Shown: in pieces, positions 25,745 through 33,643 of the stretch
How the letters are laid out: each line of letters opens with the position of its first letter
Position numbering within the stretch: position 1 is the first letter of the stretch
From: an uncultured Phocaeicola sp.
GTDB lineage: Bacteria > Bacteroidota > Bacteroidia > Bacteroidales > Bacteroidaceae
Reading direction: 5' to 3'
DNA: 35,883 nucleotides
NCBI GenBank assembly: GCA_944320855.1
Contig: CALUJF010000029.1
Location: 1 to 35,883 of the forward strand
Translations under genes and position numbers: made by a program
The notes under the pieces: generated by a model
The model's database searches: none
The model's input: only the letters and a program-made list of their open reading frames with translations
Told to the model about the DNA's origin: nothing

Positions 25745-26015
25745 TTAATCATTATATTTATCTATAATTCCCAATGCTTCAGCTATACTAATTGGTGCAT
25801 CTTATAAATGGTTTTGTATAACTCCATGCAATCCATAATAAAGTAATGATTTTTGATAAATACTTTATATCTTTATAATTGAGTGTCAGAGCTATAAATG
25901 GATTACACAAAGAGTTAATATCTTTGGACAAATATTCAATGCATTTATCTAAATCTTGATTACATCCAAGTTTTAATAAAAATAATAATGCTCTTTTATT
26001 TAAGCGTGTAAATAT
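25745..26015 (-). pseudogene. Decayed or frameshifted ORF upstream of the AlbA-type gene, unrecognised
   Basis: From 26015 down to 25791 there are 75 open codons with no ATG, coding a plausible helical protein (NKRALLFLLKLGCNQ, LDKCIEYLSKDINSLCNPF, IKYLSKIITLLWIAWSY). It stops at 25788-25790. From 25801 another frame continues as DAPISIAEALGIIDKYND and stops at 25745-25747, just 12 bases before the AlbA-type ATG, as an operon partner would. I do not recognise the family. A start, an intact frame and upstream sequence are missing. The codon and residue pattern makes it look like real former coding sequence, but this is inference. Confidence 0.35.
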
Positions 26016-26302
26016 TTAATTTATTTTACATTGGGCACCTGAATCGAGTACAATCATTTTGCTGATGTCGGCAAAATGATATGCTGTTATAAATCAGTTC
26101 ATCAACAAAAATACTCTTTTTATTCCAAAATGAAAAATAATTAAATGTAAGATTATTCCAGATTATAGTACAAATCACTTTCAAATCTTTCACACTGCGA
26201 AGGGGCAATATGTGTTTTGTTATATTTAAATACCATTTAAACGGTATTTTAACAGTATTTGAATGTATTTCGAACAATCAGACAAAAAAGACTGAAAACG
26301 AC
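26016..26302. other. AT-rich stretch without recognisable gene
   Basis: Between the decayed ORF and the 22-bp array I see no convincing gene. It contains a small palindrome AAATACC / GGTATTT (26228-26234, 26243-26249) and an 83-codon minus-strand frame (26026-26277) with no recognisable features. Confidence 0.6.
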
Positions 26303-26310
26303 GGCACATT

Positions 26311-26406
26311 TTTTGGTGCCGACCATAGTAGGCAGAGCTGCCGACCATAGTCAGCAATGCTGCCGACTATAGTGGGCAATGCTGCCGACCATCGTCAGCA
26401 CCAAAA
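26311..26406. repeat. Four 22-bp degenerate palindromes enclosed by a 9-bp inverted repeat
   Basis: GCCGAC starts at 26318, 26340, 26362 and 26384, an exact 22-base period. Each unit is a variant of the perfect palindrome GCCGACTATAGTCGGC plus a short spacer (AATGCT type). The whole block is enclosed by TTTTGGTGC (26311-26319) and GCACCAAAA (26398-26406). Its GC content stands out from the AT-rich surroundings. The spacers are 6 bases, so it is not a CRISPR array. Confidence 0.85.
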
Positions 26407-26489
26407 TAAATATAGTCGAAAATTATAAAAAAGCCTTGTTTCTTGCTTTGATCCTTTTGATATTCGCTACAGTCAAATTCATTATTTCT

Positions 26490-26621
26490 TTGGAAAATTT
26501 AAAAATCAGCCGATTTATTTCTTTGGAATTTTCAATTTTTGGCCTGATTATTTCCTTGGAAAATTTAATTTTTAGGCATATTATTTGTTTGGATTTTTTA
26601 ATTTTTGTATCTTTGTTGGTG
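26490..26621. repeat. 33-bp tandem array B upstream of the intact ATPase
   Basis: Four units start at 26490, 26523, 26556 and 26589 with exact 33-base spacing. Each opens with TTGGA(A/T)(A/T)(A/T)TTT and ends in ATTATTT. The fourth unit carries a TATCTTTG box and leads to the gene. A partial unit end (ATTATTTCT) precedes the first unit. Confidence 0.88.
26588..26615 (+). promoter_or_regulatory. Promoter inside the last 33-bp unit
   Basis: TTTG (26588-26591), 16 bases, then TATCTTTG (26608-26615) matches the Bacteroidetes -33/-7 pattern, with slightly short spacing. It lies 27 bases before the ATPase ATG at 26643. Only this unit of the array has the -7 box. Confidence 0.6.
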
Positions 26622-26642
26622 TGAATCAAAGGTTTATGAAGT

Positions 26643-28028
26643 ATGTATTGTAGTAGGATTATAGACAGGTATTTGTCCGATTGGGCAACCGGAGAAAACC
26701 GCAAGCCTCTTCTCCTGCGTGGGGCAAGGCAGGTGGGTAAATCTACGGCTGTGAAGGAACTTTCAAGGCGGTTTGAAAGTTATGTGGAAATAAATTTTGA
26801 AAAGCTGCCTCAATATAAGGCTCTTTTCAATGAGGATTTGGACGTGAAACGTATCATAACACAAATATCGGCTATTTATGGCATTTCTATTCAGCCCGGG
26901 AAAACATTGCTTTTCCTTGATGAGATACAGGAATGTCCGAATGCGGTAATGGCATTGAGATTTTTTAAGGAAGATTTGCCGGAACTGCATGTCATTGCAG
27001 CCGGTTCTCTTCTGGAATTTGCACTTAATGAACTTCCAACTTTCGGGGTAGGAAGAATACATTCCATGTTCATGTATCCGATGACATTCGATGAGTTTCT
27101 TTTGGCCAACGGGCAGAACCTTCTGCTGGAAGCACGCAATCAGGCTTCTATAGAAAGACCTTTGCCGGAGGCTTTGCATAACAAGCTCGTGGAACAGCTT
27201 CGTATATATATGCTGGTAGGAGGTATGCCTGAAGCAGTGAAAACGTGGGTGGAAACTCATGATTTCCTTAAATGTCAGGAAATACAGGATGACATACTTG
27301 TGGCGTATGGTGATGATTTTCCGAAGTACAAGAAAAACGTTGATCCTGTAATTCTACGTCTTACTCTTAGAAGTGCTGCCGTGCAGGCGACAAGGAAATT
27401 TGTGTATTCAAGGGTAGGCTCGGACTATAAAACGCATGAAATAAAGAAGGCTGTGGAACTGTTGATTCTTGCCGGAATCCTGCATCCCGTCACTCATACG
27501 GATGCTAACGGATTGCCTTTGGGAAGTGAGACTGACAGTTCTTATATGAAGCTTCTGCTTCTTGATACGGGATTGTTGCTCAGACTTCTGAACATGTCAT
27601 TAGGTGACATATCGGACATTACTACGCAGATTCTTACGGGTAGTGCAGACGAGCTTGCAAACAAAGGTCCTATGGCTGAGCATATCGTTGGTTTGGAAAT
27701 GCTCCACTACATGAGTCCGAATGTCAGACATGAACTTTATTATTGGGTAAGGCATTCCAAAAATTCTCAGGCTGAAGTTGATTACATATCGAATCATCTT
27801 CAGGTGGTTGTCCCTATAGAGGTAAAGGCGGACAGACAGGGAGGCATGAAGAGTCTTTGGGGATTTATGAGAGACAAAAAGTTGCATTATGCCGTACGAT
27901 GTTCGATGGAGAACTTTGGCAAGTTTGATTATAATGACAATGAAACCAATGAGTTGAGGCATGTCAGAATTTGTCCTATATATGCTGTTTCGATGCTTGA
28001 TAAAATCAAACAGGGGATGGAAAAATAA
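26643..28028 (+). CDS. AAA_14/DUF4143 ATPase with PD-(D/E)xK-like C-terminus
   Basis: A 461-residue protein of the bacterial/archaeal ATPase family with DUF4143. Walker A GARQVGKST (27-35), Walker B LLFLDEIQECP (89-99), and sensor-like VIAAGSLLEFAL (118-129). The MYPMTFDEFL and YMLVGGMPEAV stretches are family hallmarks. The DUF4143 end has EVDY (378-381) and PIEVKA (391-396), a D-x(n)-ExK pattern of restriction-nuclease-like folds. The family is very common in Bacteroidales; its role is not established. It faces away from the AlbA-type gene, with two repeat arrays between them. The short ATG at 26636 gives an immediate stop, so 26643 is used. Confidence 0.88.
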   Translation: MYCSRIIDRYLSDWATGENRKPLLLRGARQVGKSTAVKELSRRFESYVEINFEKLPQYKALFNEDLDVKRIITQISAIYGISIQPGKTLLFLDEIQECPNAVMALRFFKEDLPELHVIAAGSLLEFALNELPTFGVGRIHSMFMYPMTFDEFLLANGQNLLLEARNQASIERPLPEALHNKLVEQLRIYMLVGGMPEAVKTWVETHDFLKCQEIQDDILVAYGDDFPKYKKNVDPVILRLTLRSAAVQATRKFVYSRVGSDYKTHEIKKAVELLILAGILHPVTHTDANGLPLGSETDSSYMKLLLLDTGLLLRLLNMSLGDISDITTQILTGSADELANKGPMAEHIVGLEMLHYMSPNVRHELYYWVRHSKNSQAEVDYISNHLQVVVPIEVKADRQGGMKSLWGFMRDKKLHYAVRCSMENFGKFDYNDNETNELRHVRICPIYAVSMLDKIKQGMEK

Positions 28029-28107
28029 TATGTTATTTGGTTATATCGGAAAAAATCACGAAAATTGCATGACATTTAACGATTTTATAAGCTTATACTG
28101 ACAGAGA

Positions 28108-30255
28108 ATGATAGTTTGCATAGCCGAAAAGCCCAGTGTGGCAAGAGATATAGCGGAAGTGCTTGGCGCACACAACAAGAAGGATGGTTTCATAGAAGGA
28201 AACGGATATCAGGTGACATGGACATTCGGACACCTGTGTACGCTGAAAGAGCCGCACGAATATACTCCGCAGTGGAAATCGTGGTCACTTGCAAGTCTGC
28301 CGATGATACCGCCGCGCTTCGGGATAAAGCTGATAAACGACTCCGGTATAGAAAAGCAGTTCAAGATAATAGAATCGTTGATGCAGAAGGCGGATATGAT
28401 TATAAACTGCGGTGATGCCGGACAGGAGGGTGAACTGATACAGCGATGGGTGATGCAGAAAGCGGGAGCGAAATGCCCGGTGAAGCGTCTGTGGATTTCG
28501 TCGCTTACGGAAGAGGCTATCAGAGAAGGGTTTGCAAACTTGAAGGACCAGTCGGAATTCCAGCCATTGTATGAGGCGGGACTAAGCCGTGCGATAGGCG
28601 ACTGGACGCTCGGAATGAATGCCACACGACTTTATACTCTGAAATACGGACAGAACAAACAGGTGTTGTCCATCGGGCGCGTGCAGACTCCTACACTGGC
28701 TCTTATCGTGAAAAGACAGCAGGAGATAGAGAATTTCGTACCTAAACAGTACTGGGAGCTGAAGACTTCGTACAGGGATACTGTGTTCTCTGCCATAGTG
28801 CGCAAGAGTGATGAGGAACTGGCGGAAGAGGCTGCCGCTGAAAAGGAAAATCCGCAGCTGAAAAAGAAAACTCCTGCAAAGGAGGATGCCAACAGGGGTA
28901 TTCCGCCTATCATCGACCAGGCTACAGGCGAACAATTGCTGGAACGCATAAAGAACGCTCCGTTTACTATCACCGACATTTCATCGAAGAAAGGAACTGA
29001 GGCACCGCCAAGACTTTTCGACCTTACTTCGCTTCAGGTGGAATGTAACAAGAAATTTGGTTATTCCGCCGATATGACTTTACAGCTCATACAGTCGCTT
29101 TACGAAAAGAAGGTGGCTACTTATCCGCGTGTGGATACTACTTTCCTGAGTGACGATATATATCCAAAGTGTCCGAAGATTCTTGAGGGACTGAAGGATT
29201 ATGCCGTATATACGGCTCCTCTGACGGGCAAACCGCTTATAAAATCGAAAAAGGTGTTCGATAATTCGAAGGTTACGGACCACCATGCCATTATTCCTAC
29301 GGGTGTGCAGCCGCGTGAACTTACGAATATGGAGAAAACGGTTTACGACCTTATTGCAAGGCGTTTCATCGCTGTGTTCTATCCTGACTGTAAGTTCTCT
29401 ACCACTACGGTGATAGGCGAGGCAGATTCTATAGAATTCAAGGTTACTGGAAAGCAAATCCTGGAACAGGGATGGAGAGTGGTGTTTGCAAAGGAACAGC
29501 GGGATGATACGAAGGAGAATGACGAGGAGAAGACTCTGCCTGCGTTTGCGAAAGGGGAGAGCGGACCGCACTATCCTTCGCTTTTCGAAAAGTGGACCCA
29601 GCCGCCGCGTCCATATACTGAGGCTACTTTGCTCCGGGCTATGGAAACGGCAGGTAAGTTGGTGGAAAACGATGAACTGCGAGATGCGATGAAGGAAAAT
29701 GGTATAGGCCGTCCTTCTACTCGTGCTGCCATAATTGAGACTTTGTTCAAAAGAAGATATATCCGTAAGGAGAAGAAGAATCTTATAGCTACTCCTACGG
29801 GGGTGGAACTGATACAACTTATTCATGAGGAACTGCTGAAATCTGCCGAGTTGACTGGTATCTGGGAAAAGAAGCTTCGCGAGATAGAGAAGAGAAGTTA
29901 TGATGCTGCTACATTCATCAGCGAACTGAAGCAGATGGTTACAGAGATTGTATATAGCGTGATAAGGGATACGAGCAACCGCCGTGTGACTGTTACTTCA
30001 GAGGAGGATGTGAAGGCTGTTCCTAAGAAAAGTTCTGTAGGAAAAGATGCGGCTGCGAAACCGGCTGCTGCAAAGACTCCGCGCAAGAAAGCTGCTCCGA
30101 AAGTGGAGAAAAAAGCCGTTGAACCGGAAATCGTGGGTGATGATATTGTCGGCAAGGTTTGCCCTTTATGCGGCAAGGGTACCATCATAAAGGGTAAAAC
30201 TGCATACGGTTGTTCGGAATGGAAGAACGGTTGCGGTTTCAGAAAACCGTTCTAA
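28108..30255 (+). CDS. topB: DNA topoisomerase III
   Basis: A 715-residue type IA topoisomerase that relaxes negative supercoils and decatenates DNA through a 5'-phosphotyrosine. The TOPRIM domain starts with IVCIAEKPSVARDIA and has GDAGQEGELIQRW (the DxD/E-type acidic site). The active tyrosine is Tyr339 in ATYPRVDTTFLSDD. NGIGRPSTRAAIIETLFKRRYI (about 530-552) is conserved. After a lysine/alanine-rich linker (about 640-675), a single zinc-finger-like end CPLCGKG...GCSEWKNGCGF closes the protein. The last 17 bases overlap the 3' end of the converging methyltransferase gene. Confidence 0.95.
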   Translation: MIVCIAEKPSVARDIAEVLGAHNKKDGFIEGNGYQVTWTFGHLCTLKEPHEYTPQWKSWSLASLPMIPPRFGIKLINDSGIEKQFKIIESLMQKADMIINCGDAGQEGELIQRWVMQKAGAKCPVKRLWISSLTEEAIREGFANLKDQSEFQPLYEAGLSRAIGDWTLGMNATRLYTLKYGQNKQVLSIGRVQTPTLALIVKRQQEIENFVPKQYWELKTSYRDTVFSAIVRKSDEELAEEAAAEKENPQLKKKTPAKEDANRGIPPIIDQATGEQLLERIKNAPFTITDISSKKGTEAPPRLFDLTSLQVECNKKFGYSADMTLQLIQSLYEKKVATYPRVDTTFLSDDIYPKCPKILEGLKDYAVYTAPLTGKPLIKSKKVFDNSKVTDHHAIIPTGVQPRELTNMEKTVYDLIARRFIAVFYPDCKFSTTTVIGEADSIEFKVTGKQILEQGWRVVFAKEQRDDTKENDEEKTLPAFAKGESGPHYPSLFEKWTQPPRPYTEATLLRAMETAGKLVENDELRDAMKENGIGRPSTRAAIIETLFKRRYIRKEKKNLIATPTGVELIQLIHEELLKSAELTGIWEKKLREIEKRSYDAATFISELKQMVTEIVYSVIRDTSNRRVTVTSEEDVKAVPKKSSVGKDAAAKPAAAKTPRKKAAPKVEKKAVEPEIVGDDIVGKVCPLCGKGTIIKGKTAYGCSEWKNGCGFRKPF

Positions 30256-31672
30256 CCTCGTCGGGCATATATCCGCTGCGGATTCTCCATTCCTGCGGAT
30301 AGAGATTGTTCGCGCGGTTTCCTATGTTCTTCACAAAGCCCAGAGGTGTGTGGCGGTATGTCACGAGTACATAGCCTTTGGGAACTGAAGCATCGAGTGT
30401 GACGGCTTCCTTCCTGAGATATGCTATTGCCTGTTCGTATGTGAGTTCTGCCTGTGGAAAGCTGTCTCTGTTGAGGCTTGTACTCATGGCGAGCGAGTGA
30501 TGAGGCTGCCAGTCTTTGCCTTTGTTTTCGGCAAGGGTGATGCCGCGATGGAGTATGCGGATGTTGTTTCCCTTGTCTTTCAGAAGGTTTTCCAGACTGT
30601 TCAGTCTTTGTGATTTTGCCACTGCAGTTGTTCCGTCGATACAGAATTCAAAATCTTCGCTGTCACATATCCATGATTTTATTTCGCTGGTTATGGTCGG
30701 GGTGTTTTGTTTCTTGTCCTGCTTCTTGTTGTTTTTCTTATTGTTCTTTCTTGAGCTGTAATCGGACAAGATGTCGTAGTCTTCGTCTGATGTACCGTTC
30801 TTGCGTAGTACAGCCATGAGGAGTCCTTCACCAATGGTTCTGTGTGGCAGGAAGCGATATACCGGAAAGTCATATCCGGCAAGGTTTCCTGTTATGTTCC
30901 ATTCTTCTTTTGTTTCTACGGGAAGTACTTCTGCACCAAGTTCGCTTGCTATCCAGGCTACATTGTCTTCGTTTTCTTCACGGTTGAATGTGCATGTGCT
31001 GTAAATCAGAAGTCCACCCGGTTTCAGGCAAGGCCATATATCGCGGAGTATTCTGCGCTGGCGTTCCCAGCATAGTCCTACGTTGGCGGGGCTCCATTCT
31101 TCTACAGCCACTTCGTCTTTTCGGAACATTCCTTCGCCGGAACATGGTACGTCAGTCAGAATCACATCGAAAAGGGATTCAAGCGGTGTGAAGTCCGAAG
31201 GGTCGTTGTTGGTTACTATCACTTCAGGATTTCCCCATTTTACTATGTTTTCGGCAAGTATCTGCGAGCGGTTGCGCATCACTTCGTTGGCTATGAGCAG
31301 ACTTCCTTCGGGGAGTGAGGAACGGAGTAGGGTGGACTTGCCGCCGGGAGCCGCGCACAGGTCGAGGGCGATAACCGGTGATCCTACATACTGGTGCAAA
31401 GCGCTCTCAAGAAACATGGACGCTGCTTCCTGAACGTAATAGCTTCCGGCATGAAACAGCGGGTCGAACGTGAATGTGGGGCGTGCAGACAGATAATATC
31501 CGTCTGTTGTCCACGGGATGAGCTTCGCATTCTCTGGCACAAGTCCGGTCTTTGCTCCGTTGATTCGTATGCTTACGGGAGTATCGTTCTGCATCGCTTC
31601 GCAGAGGGCTTTACAGTTTTCCTCGCCCATCAGGGCTGCTGTTCGTGATATAAATGAAACGGGGAAATTCAT
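30239..31672 (-). CDS. NOL1/NOP2/Sun RNA 5-methylcytosine methyltransferase (RsmF-like)
   Basis: A 477-residue SAM-dependent enzyme that probably methylates cytosine in 16S rRNA. The SAM-binding motif is LDLCAAPGGKST (104-115). Motif IV DVPCSGEGMFRKD has Cys177 and motif VI YSTCTFNREENEDN has catalytic Cys227; both cysteines are present. HAGSYYVQEAASM (about 74-87) is typical of RsmF/RsmB-like proteins. After a lysine/asparagine-rich linker (about 308-325) a C-terminal PUA-like / NusB-unrelated tail follows (about 385-477) with GYVLVTYRHTPLGFVKN. Its start region shares a symmetric promoter block with thyA. The exact target base cannot be known from sequence. Confidence 0.9.
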   Translation of the reverse strand: MNFPVSFISRTAALMGEENCKALCEAMQNDTPVSIRINGAKTGLVPENAKLIPWTTDGYYLSARPTFTFDPLFHAGSYYVQEAASMFLESALHQYVGSPVIALDLCAAPGGKSTLLRSSLPEGSLLIANEVMRNRSQILAENIVKWGNPEVIVTNNDPSDFTPLESLFDVILTDVPCSGEGMFRKDEVAVEEWSPANVGLCWERQRRILRDIWPCLKPGGLLIYSTCTFNREENEDNVAWIASELGAEVLPVETKEEWNITGNLAGYDFPVYRFLPHRTIGEGLLMAVLRKNGTSDEDYDILSDYSSRKNNKKNNKKQDKKQNTPTITSEIKSWICDSEDFEFCIDGTTAVAKSQRLNSLENLLKDKGNNIRILHRGITLAENKGKDWQPHHSLAMSTSLNRDSFPQAELTYEQAIAYLRKEAVTLDASVPKGYVLVTYRHTPLGFVKNIGNRANNLYPQEWRIRSGYMPDEVRTVF

Positions 31673-31697
31673 ATTCTTCTGTATATATTAATGTCTG

Positions 31698-31705
31698 CAA
31701 AGTTA
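31698..31705 (-). promoter_or_regulatory. -7 box of the RNA methyltransferase gene
   Basis: TAACTTTG on the minus strand, 25 bases before the ATG at 31672. It is the left arm of the perfect inverted repeat GCAAAGTTAA / TTAACTTTGC. Confidence 0.6.
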
Positions 31706-31728
31706 ATGTTTTTCATAATGTTTTTGAT

Positions 31729-31736
31729 TAACTTTG
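31729..31736 (+). promoter_or_regulatory. -7 box of thyA-folA
   Basis: TAACTTTG on the plus strand, 37 bases before the thyA ATG, the mirror image of the minus-strand box at 31698-31705. Confidence 0.6.
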
Positions 31737-31773
31737 CCCTCAATAATAAATAATTAAGTACAACATAATCTTT

Positions 31774-32568
31774 ATGAAGCAATATTTAGACTTACTTCAA
31801 CGCATAAAGACCGAAGGCGTAAGGAAAGACGACCGTACCGGAACGGGTACTATCAGCGTGTTCGGACATCAGATGCGTTTCAATCTCGAAGAGGGTTTCC
31901 CACTCGTAACAACAAAGAAACTTCATCTTAAATCTATAATTCACGAACTCCTCTGGTTCCTGAAAGGTGACACAAACGTGAAGTATCTTCAGGAGAACGG
32001 TGTGAGAATCTGGAATGAATGGGCCGACGAGGATGGCAACTTAGGACATATCTATGGCTATCAGTGGCGTTCGTGGCCTACTTACGACGGTAAGTTTATC
32101 GACCAGATTTCGGAAGCTGTGGATATGATAAAGAACAATCCTGACTCAAGACGTATAATCGTTAATGCATGGAATGTGGCCGACCTCGGAAACATGAATC
32201 TGCCTCCATGCCATATGTTCTTCCAGTTCTACGTGGCTGAAGGACGTTTGAGCCTGCAGATGTATCAGAGAAGTGCCGATACATTCCTCGGGGTGCCGTT
32301 CAATATAGCTTCGTACGCTCTTCTGCTTCAGATGATGGCACAGGTGACAGGACTGAAGGCGGGCGATTTCATTCATACTATAGGTGATGCTCATATCTAT
32401 CTGAACCATTTGGAACAGGTTGATTTGCAGCTTTCAAGAGTTCCACGTCCGCTTCCTGTGATGAAAATCAATCCTGACGTAAAGGATATTTTCAGTTTCA
32501 AGTACGAGGATTTCCAGCTTGAGAACTATGACCCGTGGCCACACATTGCCGGTAAGGTTTCTGTATAA
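31774..32568 (+). CDS. thyA: Thymidylate synthase
   Basis: A 264-residue ThyA, exactly the length of the E. coli enzyme, which methylates dUMP to dTMP with methylene-tetrahydrofolate. [26 protein letters not shown], the catalytic [12 protein letters not shown] (Cys146) and [20 protein letters not shown] are all intact. The end, [12 protein letters not shown], is typical (peptide usually ends in AxxV). folA follows after 21 bases, which couples dTMP synthesis with recovery of the dihydrofolate it makes. Confidence 0.97.
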   Translation: MKQYLDLLQRIKTEGVRKDDRTGTGTISVFGHQMRFNLEEGFPLVTTKKLHLKSIIHELLWFLKGDTNVKYLQENGVRIWNEWADEDGNLGHIYGYQWRSWPTYDGKFIDQISEAVDMIKNNPDSRRIIVNAWNVADLGNMNLPPCHMFFQFYVAEGRLSLQMYQRSADTFLGVPFNIASYALLLQMMAQVTGLKAGDFIHTIGDAHIYLNHLEQVDLQLSRVPRPLPVMKINPDVKDIFSFKYEDFQLENYDPWPHIAGKVSV

Positions 32569-32589
32569 TTATTAACGGACTGATTTTTT

Positions 32590-33078
32590 ATGATTTCGAT
32601 TATTGTAGCTATAAACAAGAATAACGGTATAGGATATAAGAACGAACTCCTGTACTGGCTCCCAAACGACCTGAAAAGATTCAAGACTCTGACTACAGGC
32701 CATACCATAATCATGGGGCGTAAGACCTTTGAATCTCTGCCTAAGGGTGCCCTGCCAAACAGAAGGAATATCGTTCTGAGCAGTCAGGACATAACATTCC
32801 CCGGAGCAGAGTGTTTCCATAGCCTTGAAGAGGCATTGGAAGCATGCAAAGATGAGATTGAGGTGTTCATTATAGGAGGTGCAAGCCTGTATAAGGAAGC
32901 TATGTCTGTTGCCGACCGTCTGTATATCACAGAGATAGACGATTGCGAAAAGGACGCGGATGCTTTCTTCCCGGAAATATCGCTTGACGTATGGAAAGAA
33001 AAAAGTAGAGAATGCCATTCAACTGATGAAAAGCATCTCTACTCATATAGTTTTTGTGATTATGAACGCAAGAAATAA
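32590..33078 (+). CDS. folA: Dihydrofolate reductase
   Basis: A 162-residue DHFR that reduces dihydrofolate with NADPH. Family landmarks: ISIIVAINKNNGIGYKNELLYWLPNDLKRFK at the N-terminus (with conserved Asn-Gly-Gly-like loop and the acidic Asp27-equivalent in NDLKRF), TIIMGRKTFESLPKG and FIIGGASLYKEAM (about 96-108). It is the second gene of the thyA-folA operon. Its stop is 2 bases before the stop of the converging Lrp-type gene. Confidence 0.96.
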   Translation: MISIIVAINKNNGIGYKNELLYWLPNDLKRFKTLTTGHTIIMGRKTFESLPKGALPNRRNIVLSSQDITFPGAECFHSLEEALEACKDEIEVFIIGGASLYKEAMSVADRLYITEIDDCEKDADAFFPEISLDVWKEKSRECHSTDEKHLYSYSFCDYERKK

Positions 33079-33080
33079 TT

Positions 33081-33560
33081 TTATTCATCATCATTCGCCA
33101 GATCGATTATAGGCATCTGGCGTTTGATTGCCTCATGGAATGATATAATTGTTTCCGAACGGGACAATCCGAGTGGCTGTAGTTTGTCATGAATGATGCT
33201 CAGGAGGTGATGATTGTTTTTGGCGTAGATTTTTATAAACATGTCATACTGTCCTGTAGTGAAATGACATTCCACTACTTCCGGAATCTTTTTCAGTTCT
33301 TCTGTTACTGTGTCAAACTGTGCAGGATCTTTAAGATATAATCCTATGTAAGCACAAGTTTCATAACCGATTTTCTCCGGGTCAATTATAAATTCAGACC
33401 CTTTCAAAATACCAAGATATGTGAGCTTCTGAATTCTCTGGTGTATTGCAGCACCGGAAACGTTACAAGCTCTTGCAACTTCCAAAAAAGGGATACGTGC
33501 GTTTTCTGCTATCATTTGCAGAATCTTTTCATCCAAACTGTCCAACTGATGATGTGCCAT
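33081..33560 (-). CDS. Lrp/AsnC-family transcriptional regulator
   Basis: A 159-residue Lrp/AsnC protein. The N-terminal winged helix-turn-helix is LDSLDEKILQMIAENARIPFLEVARACNVSGAAIHQRIQKLTYLGILKG (about 6-54), then the RAM ligand-binding domain (about 68-150) with CAYIGLYLKDPAQFDTVTEELKKIPEVVECHFTTGQYDMFIKI. Such regulators sense amino acids; the ligand is unknown here. The ATG at 33560 is chosen because a TTG eight codons upstream lies in the -7 box TACCTTTG. It is divergent from the M64 peptidase gene, but I have no evidence that it controls it. Confidence 0.92.
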   Translation of the reverse strand: MAHHQLDSLDEKILQMIAENARIPFLEVARACNVSGAAIHQRIQKLTYLGILKGSEFIIDPEKIGYETCAYIGLYLKDPAQFDTVTEELKKIPEVVECHFTTGQYDMFIKIYAKNNHHLLSIIHDKLQPLGLSRSETIISFHEAIKRQMPIIDLANDDE

Positions 33561-33581
33561 TTCTAAAAATTTTAATTTATA

Positions 33582-33589
33582 CAAAGGTA
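33582..33589 (-). promoter_or_regulatory. -7 box of the Lrp/AsnC gene
   Basis: TACCTTTG on the minus strand, 21 bases before the ATG at 33560. It rules out the upstream TTG start. Confidence 0.65.
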
Positions 33590-33643
33590 GTATTTTTATT
33601 CAAACTATATTAATAAAGTTCGTATAATTGTTTTATATTTAAT

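Noticed and set aside
26026-26277. 83-codon minus-strand ORF
   Set aside because: No recognisable domain, no good start context, AT-rich surroundings; composition gives no support for coding.
26318-26402. CRISPR array
   Set aside because: The 22-bp units follow each other with at most 6 variable bases, so there are no spacers, and no cas gene is near.
33561-33584. TTG start at 33584 for the Lrp/AsnC protein
   Set aside because: The TTG is part of the TACCTTTG -7 box; the family N-terminus starts at the ATG at 33560.
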